DNA from: an uncultured Alphaproteobacteria bacterium
Lineage (GTDB): Bacteria; Pseudomonadota; Alphaproteobacteria; Rs-D84
DNA: 64,000 bases
Direction: 5' to 3'
Assembly (NCBI GenBank): GCA_934230415.1
Contig: CAKQEW010000005.1
Coordinates: forward strand, 36,448-100,447
Under the pieces are notes generated by a model. It was given only the letters and a program-made list of their open reading frames with translations. It had not been told where the DNA came from and searched no databases. Positions 1-9,400 of the stretch are shown one piece after another (within the stretch, counting starts at the first letter, position 1; every line of letters starts with the position of its first letter). The translations under genes were made by a program, and so were the position numbers.

Positions 1-638
1 CAATAGAGGAAGTCTTGTATTCCGCAATGGAAGATTTCAAACTGGATATCATGTTGGGCGAAGGGCCATCTGCAAAAAGCGTGCGTATTGACCTGCCCCC
101 GTTTACATTGGTTGGGGCAACAACGCGTACGGGATTGTTGTCAAACCCATTGCGTGACCGTTTTGGAATTGATTTGCGATTGACGTTCTATTCGCCGGAT
201 GATTTGGCCAAAATTATTATGCGCAGTGCGAATATCCTGGGGACACCAATTGATGCAGATGCGGCGTTGACCCTGGCGCGCAGTGCGCGTGGCACCCCGC
301 GTATTGCAAACCGATTGCTGAAACGTGCGCGTGATTTTGCGGGCGCATTGGGACGTAATGAAATATCCCCAGACACAATCAAAACCACCCTGTTCCAGTT
401 GCATATTGACGGGTGTGGATTGGATGAAATTGATCGCGAATACATGACGACAATCGTTCGGCATTATGCCGGTGGGCCGGTTGGGATTGAAAATCTGGCG
501 GCGGCGTTGTCTGAACCGGCCGATACGATAGAGGATGTGATTGAACCATACTTGATGCAAATGGGTTTTGTTCAGCGCACGCCGCGCGGTCGCGTTATCA
601 CGGATGCAGGTTATAAACACCTGGGGTTGGAGAAGTAA
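1..638 (+). CDS. ruvB: RuvB Holliday junction branch migration helicase, C-terminal part
   Basis: This is the 3' part of ruvB, the AAA+ motor that drives Holliday junction branch migration with RuvA and RuvC. The open frame runs in from the left edge (first full codon at 3) and begins in the mid-protein segment EEVLYSAMEDFKLDIMLGEG. This is followed by the sensor/arginine-finger stretch GATTRTG and LRDRFGI, both diagnostic for RuvB. The last ~75 residues are the winged-helix DNA-binding domain (GGPVGIENLAA, then PRGRVIT). The Walker A half lies outside the window. The stop is 3 bp before ybgC, so the gene probably shares a transcript with the ybgC-tol genes, an arrangement common in proteobacteria. 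Identity is very secure; only the start is missing. Confidence 0.96.
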   Translation, partial: IEEVLYSAMEDFKLDIMLGEGPSAKSVRIDLPPFTLVGATTRTGLLSNPLRDRFGIDLRLTFYSPDDLAKIIMRSANILGTPIDADAALTLARSARGTPRIANRLLKRARDFAGALGRNEISPDTIKTTLFQLHIDGCGLDEIDREYMTTIVRHYAGGPVGIENLAAALSEPADTIEDVIEPYLMQMGFVQRTPRGRVITDAGYKHLGLEK

Positions 639-641
639 GTT

Positions 642-1022
642 ATGCCAAAAATTCATAAGTTTCCGTTCGCGATTGCATACGCGGACACGGACGCCGGTGG
701 AATTGTATATCATGGCCGGTACATTGAAATTGCCGAACGCGCACGAATGAACTGGTTGCATGGTGTGGCGGCGGCCGGTGGTGACATCGGTTTTGTCATC
801 CGTGAATTAAATATAAAGTATATTCGTCCGCTGAAACTGGGGGATGAATTGACGGTGGAATCCACAATCACGCATGTTGGGGCGGCGTCGCTGTCGCTGG
901 AACAAAAGTTCGTGCGTGACGGCGAGATTTATGCTATACTGAACGGTACGGCGGCATACATTGGCGGTGACATGCATCCCAAGCGTATCCCCGACCAGAT
1001 TTTGCAAAAAATAACGGATTAA
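642..1022 (+). CDS. ybgC: YbgC-type acyl-CoA thioesterase of the Tol cluster
   Basis: A 126-residue single hot-dog-fold protein. The active-site segment DTDAGGIVYHGRY near residues 15-27, followed by ERARMNWL, is the signature of the YbgC/4-hydroxybenzoyl-CoA thioesterase family. Known members hydrolyse acyl-CoA thioesters in the cytoplasm and are almost always encoded beside tolQRA. Their exact role in envelope maintenance is not settled. The gene starts 3 bp after ruvB and ends 15 bp before tolQ, supporting one operon. Length is normal for the family. Confidence 0.93.
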   Translation: MPKIHKFPFAIAYADTDAGGIVYHGRYIEIAERARMNWLHGVAAAGGDIGFVIRELNIKYIRPLKLGDELTVESTITHVGAASLSLEQKFVRDGEIYAILNGTAAYIGGDMHPKRIPDQILQKITD

Positions 1023-1037
1023 TAAAAGGAAAGGAAA

Positions 1038-1538
1038 ATGGAAACGACAAGCAGTTTTTCACTGGCAAACCTGTTCACGGGCGATTTGATGACATTGTTT
1101 ATATCGGTCGTTCTGGTCATTGGCAGTATTCTGTCATGGGCAATCATTATTGAAAAAATCCGCATGTGGCATTACACAAAGCGGAACCCGGTTAAAATCA
1201 AACCCACAGACAACCTGGATTTGATTGTTGACCGCCTGACCCGACCATTTGAACGCAACCTGTGGTTTTTGTCCATGGTGTCGTATGTTGCGCCGTTTAT
1301 CGGTCTGTTTGGCACGATTTGGGGTGTTATGGATTCGTTTTCGTCCATTGGCGTGAACCAGTCTGTATCCATCGGCGTTGTTGCACCGGGTTTGGCAACC
1401 GCATTGGGAACCACGGCATTGGGGCTGATTGCGGCGGTGCCTGCGGCGATTGCATACCAGTATTTTATTAAACGTGCCGACGATTTGTACGACACATTGG
1501 ATGACACACGCCGCGAAATGCAGGCCACACGTAAATAA
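1038..1538 (+). CDS. tolQ: TolQ, proton channel subunit of the Tol-Pal system
   Basis: Inner-membrane MotA/TolQ/ExbB family protein. Three membrane segments are visible at about residues 17-38, 74-98 and 110-143. The last contains the conserved GLATALGTTALGLIAAVPA channel helix. With TolR it harvests the proton motive force to energise TolA during outer-membrane constriction. At 166 residues it is clearly shorter than typical TolQ (about 225-235); the missing length falls in the N-terminal region and the cytoplasmic loop between helices 1 and 2. A purine-rich ribosome site (AAAGGAAAGGAAA) precedes the ATG. Neighbours tolR and tolA make TolQ more likely than ExbB. Confidence 0.9.
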   Translation: METTSSFSLANLFTGDLMTLFISVVLVIGSILSWAIIIEKIRMWHYTKRNPVKIKPTDNLDLIVDRLTRPFERNLWFLSMVSYVAPFIGLFGTIWGVMDSFSSIGVNQSVSIGVVAPGLATALGTTALGLIAAVPAAIAYQYFIKRADDLYDTLDDTRREMQATRK

Positions 1539-1548
1539 GGGGTTTGCA

Positions 1549-1950
1549 ATGTCGCGCAGAAGACAAAGAAATTCAGACGCCGCGATTTCACTGACGCCGA
1601 TGATTGATATTATGACGGTGTTGCTGGCGGTGTTTATGGTAACAACGCCCATGATGACCACCGGCATTGATTTGGATTTGCCGGCGGCGGGGCACACAAC
1701 CCTGACGGGAAATGACCACGCGATTCAAATCAGTGTGGATGCGGCGGGGCGTTATTACATTGGTGAAATGCAGTTGACGCGTGACGATGTGGTAAAGCGT
1801 GCAATCGCGATGCGCGGTGAAAATCCCCAGTTAACAATTATGATAAACGGTGATCGGCGCGCGGATTATGGTGCGGTCATGTCGGTTATGGGAAAATTAA
1901 AGGATGCCGGATTCCAGCGTGTTGGTCTGCGCACCCAGATGGACAGATAG
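1549..1950 (+). CDS. tolR: TolR, Tol-Pal stator subunit
   Basis: A 133-residue ExbD/TolR family protein with a single N-terminal membrane helix (about residues 12-36). The helix carries the conserved proton-path aspartate in SLTPMIDIMTVLL (Asp20). The periplasmic domain follows and ends with the typical VMGKLKDAGFQRVGLRT segment. I chose the ATG at 1549, 10 bp after tolQ, because the upstream in-frame extension lies inside tolQ. It forms the proton-driven stator with TolQ. Confidence 0.92.
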   Translation: MSRRRQRNSDAAISLTPMIDIMTVLLAVFMVTTPMMTTGIDLDLPAAGHTTLTGNDHAIQISVDAAGRYYIGEMQLTRDDVVKRAIAMRGENPQLTIMINGDRRADYGAVMSVMGKLKDAGFQRVGLRTQMDR

Positions 1951-1968
1951 CGGTTCAATGTTCAAGTC

Positions 1969-2733
1969 ATGAAATTGAAATTTGATATTTTTAAGTCTGA
2001 AAATATGTTGATGTCCGTGATGGGGCACATGGTTGTGCTGGCGGTGATGGTAACATCGTTTGCCGTATTTACCGAACGGGCAAAGTTGGTTGCGCCCGAC
2101 CGGATTCAGATTTATGAAATTGACCTGGATGCGGTGCGTGTTTCGGGTGATGAAACCCGCCTGCATAACGTGAATGCGGATACGGCACCAACGCCCGATG
2201 CGCCCGCGCCAAAACCAGAACCCAAACCAGAACCTGTGCCGGCGCCTGTACCGGATGCCACGCCATTGGAAACACCATCACTGGTGGATGTCCCGGATGA
2301 AAAACCGGAACCGAAACCAGAACCCCAAAAATCAGACACAAAAAATCCGGATGATTCACCCGCCCCGCGTAAAAAGACCGTAATCCGTGTCAATCGCGAG
2401 GTTGTATCCCTGGATCGTACCCTGACGATATCGGTGGTGGACGCGTTGCGTGTGGCGATGACGCGTTGCTGGGCGATTGATACGTCGCGGCCGGGCCTGG
2501 ATAATATCCGCGCGGTTGCGCACCTGACCATGCGGCGCAATGGCACTGTGCGTGATGTATGGTTTGAATCTGCGGCGCGCGCCGACAGTGACCCTGCATT
2601 TGCGTACGTTCTGGATACAATTCGCAACGCGATAAACACGTGCCAGCCATTTCGTATGTTGCCCACCGGCGAATATGCCAAGTGGGAAAAGATTCAGTTA
2701 ACCTTTTACCCGACCCAGGGCAAGGTTATGTAA
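1969..2733 (+). CDS. tolA: TolA-like periplasm-spanning protein
   Basis: A 254-residue protein with one N-terminal membrane helix (about residues 14-34). A long Pro/Glu/Lys-rich linker follows (PEPKPEP-type repeats, roughly residues 75-130). The C-terminal globular domain contains a TonB/TolA-like pattern (RCWAIDTSRPG, then LTMRRNGTVRDVWFE and INTCQPFRMLP). Position after tolQR and the architecture identify it as TolA, which carries energy from TolQR to the outer membrane. The linker is Pro-rich rather than the Ala/Lys-rich helix of enterobacterial TolA. No tolB or pal follows; a terminator ends the operon directly. Confidence 0.85.
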   Translation: MKLKFDIFKSENMLMSVMGHMVVLAVMVTSFAVFTERAKLVAPDRIQIYEIDLDAVRVSGDETRLHNVNADTAPTPDAPAPKPEPKPEPVPAPVPDATPLETPSLVDVPDEKPEPKPEPQKSDTKNPDDSPAPRKKTVIRVNREVVSLDRTLTISVVDALRVAMTRCWAIDTSRPGLDNIRAVAHLTMRRNGTVRDVWFESAARADSDPAFAYVLDTIRNAINTCQPFRMLPTGEYAKWEKIQLTFYPTQGKVM

Positions 2734-2735
2734 AA

Positions 2736-2760
2736 ACACCCCCACTGGGGCGTTTTTTTT
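2736..2760 (+). terminator. Rho-independent terminator after tolA
   Basis: A CCCC-act-GGGG hairpin is followed by eight T residues right after the tolA stop. It ends the ruvB-tolA transcript. Confidence 0.8.
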
Positions 2761-2780
2761 AAAGAGAGCAGAGAGCAATG

Positions 2781-2808
2781 AAGTGCGCCATCGGCGCACT
2801 TGTTTTTT
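2781..2808 (+). terminator. Second hairpin-plus-T terminator downstream of tolA
   Basis: The perfect stem AAGTGCGCC-atc-GGCGCACTT is followed by a T-run. It lies 20 bp after the first terminator and would protect the convergent RNase P RNA gene from read-through. Confidence 0.75.
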
Positions 2809-2854
2809 ACCGTTGCGGGCTAAGTTCCCCTCCGCCGGGGGCGTTTTCTCGCCC

Positions 2855-2882
2855 AACAAAAAACCGCCCGTGTGGGCGGTTT
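2855..2882 (-). terminator. Terminator of the RNase P RNA gene
   Basis: On the minus strand the hairpin ACCGCCC-acac-GGGCGGT is followed by six T residues, directly after the 3' end of rnpB. Confidence 0.8.
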
Positions 2883-2883
2883 T

Positions 2884-3206
2884 CAGACGCGCGATAAGCC
2901 GGATTCTGTACTGCCCCCGGGTCGTCATACAACCACCCAGGGGTAGCGAGCATAATCAGTCTGCACCCAATGTTACCACTGGGCATCATGCCTTCTACCC
3001 GCCCCCATCCTTGGGACCTGTCATCGGGGGCCTATTTGAAGTTGCTGCGCACAGAGATTGCCCGTTTCACCCTAATTTAATAGTTTCGTCACTGTTGCTC
3101 TAGTCGTCAGATTGCTCTGCTCGGTCATTAGCCGATGTGCTGTCCCATGCAGTCCGGACTTTCCTCCGCCCGCCGTGGTGGCGAACGGCTATGCTCTGCG
3201 CGTCTG
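2884..3206 (-). ncRNA. rnpB: RNase P RNA (M1 RNA)
   Basis: The catalytic RNA that matures tRNA 5' ends. Read on the minus strand, the 5' part holds the universal segment GAGGAAAGTCCGGACT (near 3157-3173). The 3' end holds ACAGAATCCGGCTTATCG, the conserved tail. The termini pair perfectly: CAGACGCGC at the 5' end (complement of 3198-3206) with GCGCGTCTG at the 3' end (complement of 2884-2892), forming helix P1. The length of about 323 nt is slightly short for a bacterial type A RNA. A terminator follows immediately. The open frame that runs over this region on the opposite strand is therefore not a gene. Confidence 0.93.
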
Positions 3207-3246
3207 TTGTGGGCGATTTTATCACGAATTTCGCAATTTTCAACGA

Positions 3247-3380
3247 AAAATAGATAATAGAGAGCAAATCTCTCATTACTCGTCATACCGGCGAAGGCCG
3301 GTATCCATTGCCCCGCAGGGACAAATATCGCGAGCAACGCGAGCGCCATCTATTATCTATGCTCTATTATCTCTGCTCTT
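3247..3380. repeat. Composite repeat: REP-like palindrome flanked by AGATAATAGA words
   Basis: The centre (about 3287-3313) is a near-perfect palindrome of the form GTCATACCGGC-gaag-GCCGGTATCC. It is bracketed by inverted copies of the word AGATAATAGA, near 3249 and in the reverse sense twice near 3350-3370. Related palindromes occur near 13155 and 13906, and the flanking word recurs near 13862. It lies between rnpB and the giant secreted-protein gene and may influence that gene's transcript. Confidence 0.6.
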
Positions 3381-3465
3381 TTTATATATAAATCATTTTT
3401 TCTCTTGCAGTGGTTGCGGTATTTTTTCTATGATTAATTACAAAAGAGAAAAAGAAGTGGGAAGA

Positions 3466-6400
3466 ATGTCAAGAATTCTGCGTTTTTTTGTATTTATCGT
3501 AACTGTATTTTATGCCGGAAATTCGCTGGCTGCGGGCTATACGTGCAGCACGGATCGCCTGTACACCAGCTGTGCCAGCGGGTACTATCTGTCCAATTGC
3601 GGCAGTTCAACGTCCGGTTGGACGGGTCAAACCATTTCTGAATCCAGCATTAAAACCGCCAATTCGTGCGTCAAGGGTACAAACACCGCGTACACGTACG
3701 CGGGTGGCGCCGTGTGTCCAAAGGCCACCAGTACCAGCAGCAGTGGGTATTCATGTCCAACGTACAAGAAATACACCAGTTGTAACGCCGGATATTACCC
3801 ATCGGCATGCGGCACAGATAAGACCAAATGGACCGGCCAAACAATCGCCGCATCCGAAATGGTGGCGGGCAATTCCTGTATCAAGGGTACAGACAGTGGT
3901 TATACATACCAGGCCACCGCAGGCACCGTGTGTCCAAAGAAGGCCGGAATTACCGTAACATGCGCAGCCGGTCAGTATATTCCACGGGGCAAAACAACAT
4001 GCGAAACGTGTCCAGCGGACAGTTTCTGTAGCAGCGGGACATACACAATACCAGCCAGTGGCGCGACATCGCCCATGGGACTCCGTAGCTGTCTGGATGA
4101 AACACAGTGGCAGTGGGAAGACTATCATTCTGATGATGGCGATGATTTGATTGATGATATGTTTTACAGCAACAGTGATGCGGGCAGTACGACGATTGGT
4201 CAGTGTTATCTGACATTGATGCCAGGGGCTGCGGTTTATACCCAGGGTGGCAGTTTGGTTGTGTGTCGTGCGGGTGATTACTGTAACGTAGATGGCGAAA
4301 GAATTTACTTCAATTCGGACGAACATCCAAATACCGGTGGTGCCACAGCGTGTGCCCAGGGGTCATACAGTGCGGCGGGGGCATCCGCGTGTACCGCGTG
4401 TCAAAATGGCACAACAACATCCGGCACGGGCAGCACATCATGTGGTGTATCCTGTACGGGTTTTGCTGGTACTGCCACCTGGGCAACTGCGACCTGGAAC
4501 AGTGATAACACGGTTACGAACCGATGTGCTGCTGCAAGCTGTGACGAGAATTATACCCTGAATGAACGTGGTTACTGTGAAGGAAAAACCTATAAAATTA
4601 CATACATTGTGGTTAACAATACGCCGGTTGATCCGAACAACCTGCCAGGTGATGCGAATGTGGAATCTGGACAATTTGAATACATGTATGACCCACGTAG
4701 TGACGGTGAAAGATTACCGCATTATGGTGATCTGATTGGTGAAGCTGCGTTGAGGGAACTGGGAAGAAATAATCTGTCATATGCAGATGGATACACATGG
4801 TGCCCGTCTGATAAATGGGACCCGCTCCGTGGGTGTAGTGAATCTATTACAAATATACCGGCGGGCACGAGTGGCAATATCACATTGTATGCAATATGGA
4901 CCTATCATGTGTATCAAGCTGAGTTGAATCTGGGTAGTGGTATTTTAGGCTTGGGCAATACTACGCCATCAAGCGGTGTGGTTACTATAGAAGAACTCTA
5001 TGGTATGACATGGGCTGACCCGAGTACAGGCACGGAGATTGCGTCGGTTGAGATTCCGTTTAATTATGGGGTCTTTGACGGATATTATACTGCGCAAACC
5101 GGTGGTGATCAGATTATCCCGGCGACGGGTGTGTTGCCAGTACCAACAACATTGAACATTGACAATACAACAGATGAGACAATGCCGTTATATGCCCAAT
5201 ACACGGAACCGACATGCCGTGTTGAGCATGGTCGTGGTGATATGACCAATGGATGTTCCGAGGTCAGACCATTACACACAAATGCGGATAAGTTTGACAA
5301 CATGTTGCAAGTATATGTTGATTGCGAGACTGGGTATTCTGGAGCAGATGGCGATGACTATCTAACAATTGATGCGACGACGGTTGGTCAGACGGTATTT
5401 ACCGGCGCGTGTTTGGCACGTACCGCAACGGTATCATTCAATGCAAACAGTGGTACCGGTGGCCAGACGGCAACCGTCACCGCGACATATGATGCGGCGA
5501 TGCCGACAATCAGCACCACCGCCCCAACCCGCGCAGGATATACATTTATGGGTTGGTACGATAATGCGGACTATACCAAGGGCGCGCAGTACTATACCGC
5601 CGCGGGCGCATCCGCACGCACATGGAACAAAACCGCAAATACAACATTGTACGCGGGGTGGAAAGCTGACACGTATACGATTACGTATAACCTGAACGGC
5701 GGTACGAATGCGACGGCAAATCCGGCCACATACAATATTGAAACCGCGACCATAACGCTGGGGACGCCGACCAAGACCGGATATACGTTCGGTGGATGGT
5801 ACACGGAATCCGCATTCACCAACAAAGTGACCCAGATTGCCAAGGGCAGTACCGGTAACAAGACGTTTTATGCCAAATGGACCGCGATACCGTATACAAT
5901 TACGTATAACCTGGATGGTGGTACGAATGCGACGGCAAATCCGGCCACATACAATATTGAAACCGCGACCATAACGCTGGGGACGCCGACCAAGACCGGA
6001 TATACGTTCGGTGGATGGTACACTGAATCCGCGTTCACCAACAAAGTGACCCAGATTGCCAAGGGCAGTACCGGTAACAAGACGTTTTATGCCAAATGGA
6101 CCGCGAAAATCATACCGGTGACATTGCGCAGCTATGACGACACAACCACGCACCAGACGGTTTACCTGAAATACGACACCGGTTGGTTCAGTGACGCCGC
6201 CGCAACCACGGCAATCACCACGATTACAAAGCCGACACGTTCGGGATATACATTCCGTGGATATTCTATGGAAAAGAGGGGTGACCAGACCGCCAACTTG
6301 AGTGATGTTGCTCCAGTGGCTTGGGTTGTCCGTTATGATGCCAAATTATTGCCGGGTGCAACCGCATTCAGTGATGCAACAACATTATATGCCGCGTGGA

Positions 6401-9400
6401 TACGTGACTGTGTTCAGCCATCCAATGGATCGTGCACTATGACCATAAATGCGAGTAATAATTTTGGTCAGTACACCACAAAGTGTAATGATAATTACAC
6501 GATGGCCAGTGGCAATGGCACATACAACCCGGTCTGCAGCGGGAACATCTATGCGATTACACTGAATGCGACCCAGAATGGCGGTACCGGTGGTACATCG
6601 GCGATTTACCAGGTATATGGAACCCAGTGGACCAGCGACAACACCGGCGCAACCAAAATCACGTCTGTCACCATGCCGACCAAGGCGAACAATGTCTTTA
6701 ACGGATATTATTCGGCGGCAACGGGCGGAACCCAGTACATCACAAACGCTGGCGCAATCAGCGCAGGCAACAAGACATTTACCGCCGATACGACGATATA
6801 TGCCCAGTACAGCGCGGCCAGCTGTAACGTAACCCATGGTTCGGCCACGATGACGATTTCTGGGAACCGGGTGTCTTGCGCGGTTACATGTAACACCGGG
6901 TACAGCAAATCTGGTGGCACAGATACCACCGCAACATTCACAACCACGGGCGCGGTTGGCGCGGCCACGGTGTCGGCGTCGTGCGTGGCGCGTACCGCAA
7001 CAGTGTCGTTCAATGCAAACAGTGGTACCGGTGGCCAGACGGCAACCGTCACCGCGACATATGATGCGGCGATGCCGACAATCAGCACCACCGCCCCAAC
7101 CCGCACCGGATATACATTTATGGGTTGGTATGATAATGCGGACTATACCAAGGGCACGCAGTATTATACCGCCGCGGGCGCATCCGCACGCACATGGAAC
7201 AAAACCGCAAACACGACCCTGTACGCCGGTTGGAAAATAAATTCGTATACATGTGCCGCGGGCCAGTACCTGAAGGCCGGCGCCACATCGTGCGCCGCGT
7301 GTACCGCGGGTAACAAGTGTGCGGGTGGTTCATACACATTTAATACGTCGGCCGACCAAGGATTAGTGGCTTGCAGCGGCGCGACAGAATACCAGGATGC
7401 AACGGGTCAATCATCGTGCAAAACGCCAAGTAACGGTCACTACAAGAAAGACAACACATCACAGCAGGTTTGTGGTGCGGGATATTTCTGTGCGGCCGGT
7501 GTGCGTGAAGCCTGTCCGGAAAAGTATGTCAATGGTTCGGCAACCGCCGGCGCGAAATCCGAATGTGCGATAAAGACGGAGGCGGGTAAGTATATCGCCA
7601 CGGTCAACAGTGCCACCCAGACACCATGTCCGGCAACAAAATACTGTGAATCCGAACTGGTTTATTATGGCAAAAAGAATGAACCAACGGCATGTCCGGC
7701 GGCGGATTCCACAACGGCGCGTACAACGTATCCGGATGATTACCTGAACCCAACGATGACGTCATTTAATCTCCAGACTTGGTCAACAGGACTGAAGTCC
7801 AAGTCAGAATGCCAGGCAAATTATCAGTTTGATAATGCCGCAGGTCATTTCGTAGTGGAAAGTGTACTGTTTAACACATCCAGTGGCAAGTATGATGTTG
7901 GTGGAAGCAAGTATTATAACAAATTGAACGCGGGTTGGTATCTGACCGACCGACATTCGGACACATATTGCGATGTTACAACACGTACTATGATTTATAA
8001 AAACGCTGTTGCATGTCCAGCGGGCAGTTATTGCCCGGGATACAATAGTATGCCATTATGCTCAACCGGGACATATGAAACGGAAATGGGTAAATTCGGG
8101 TGCGGCGACGTGTATCCGAACAGTCCGGCCAAATCCGGTGCCCAAACGGCATGTTACCTGACCACGACGCCGGGTAAGTACGTAAAGACCGCAAACAGCG
8201 ACCAGGTCAGATGTGAACTGGGCGACTGGTGCCGGGGCAGTGTCCAGGTGAACTATGGCTCCATCGGTGGTAACAGTCACTGCAGCAGCCTGACGGGCGT
8301 ATCGGTCACGGGTGGAACATATACATCTGCTGCGGGTTCATCTGCGAACACAGCGTGTAAGTACACAGCGCCAAACAAGACCATAACGGGATGCAAGACC
8401 GTTACGACTAATACAGTTACATACAATGGTACAGCGTGGCCTGCGACGACCTATGGCGTGACTGCGAATGGCGGTTACATCATTAGCGGCAACAATACCG
8501 CCACGGCAACGTGTAGCCGGTGTGATGGTGCGGTATGGTCAGCTGGTGGCACGGCGACATCGTGCACACCGTGCCCGGCCCAGACATCTGGCTGGACACG
8601 TGGTACGGGTAATGGATGGAATGCGGTGACCCAATGTTACCAGACCAAAGAAGTTGGTGGTGATTGCAGTGCCGGTGTTCTGAAACAAAACGCAACCAGC
8701 ACGACCGCGTGGGGCGCCAGCACCATCAGCACACCGTTACAGGCGAACCCGGGATCCATTGTGGAGGGTCAGCGCTGTAAACAATGTTTGGCCGGTACGT
8801 TCAGCGCGGGTGGCACCGCCACATCGTGCAGCGCATGCAGCGGCAGCACACAGTTCAGCGCGGCGAACGCGTCACAGTGCAGCACGGTTCGGGCGGGTTA
8901 CTATACCACCGGTTGCAACAGCAGTGGCAACCAGTGCACCGGCCAATCCCAGTGTACCAGTGGCACATGGTGCGCGTCCGGTGTCCAGAACCAGTGCAGC
9001 AGCCTGACCGGTGTGTCGGTCACGGGTGGTAAGTATACATCGGCCGCGGGTGCAACAGCGAACACGGCGTGTAAATACACCGCACCGAACAAGACGATTG
9101 ACGGATGCAAAACGGTTACAACAAACACTGTGACGTACACGGGCACCGCATGGCCGGCAACGACATATGGCGTGACCGCAAATGGTGGCCACATCATCAG
9201 TGGTAACAATACCGCGGCCGCAACATGCAGCATGTGCACAGGTGCAAAGTATAGCGCGGGTGGCGCGGCAACATCGTGCACACCGTGCCCAGCGGCGGAC
9301 AATGGGTGGACGGCGGCTGCACCAAACGCCAGCATCACATACGCGGCATGCTATGAATATCAGACGCCGGCAAACTGTGCCAGCGGGCGTGTAAAACGTG

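Noticed and set aside
3112..3465. In-frame 5' extension of the giant gene's reading frame
   Set aside because: It lies antisense to the RNase P RNA 5' end and its promoter region, lacks a start with a ribosome site, and would place the clear signal peptide 118 residues into the protein.
5434..6153. Long minus-strand open frames inside the giant gene, such as 5434-6153 and 8872-9471
   Set aside because: They are antisense shadows of repetitive GC-rich coding sequence. The internal repeats explain the repeated peptides and there are no ribosome sites.
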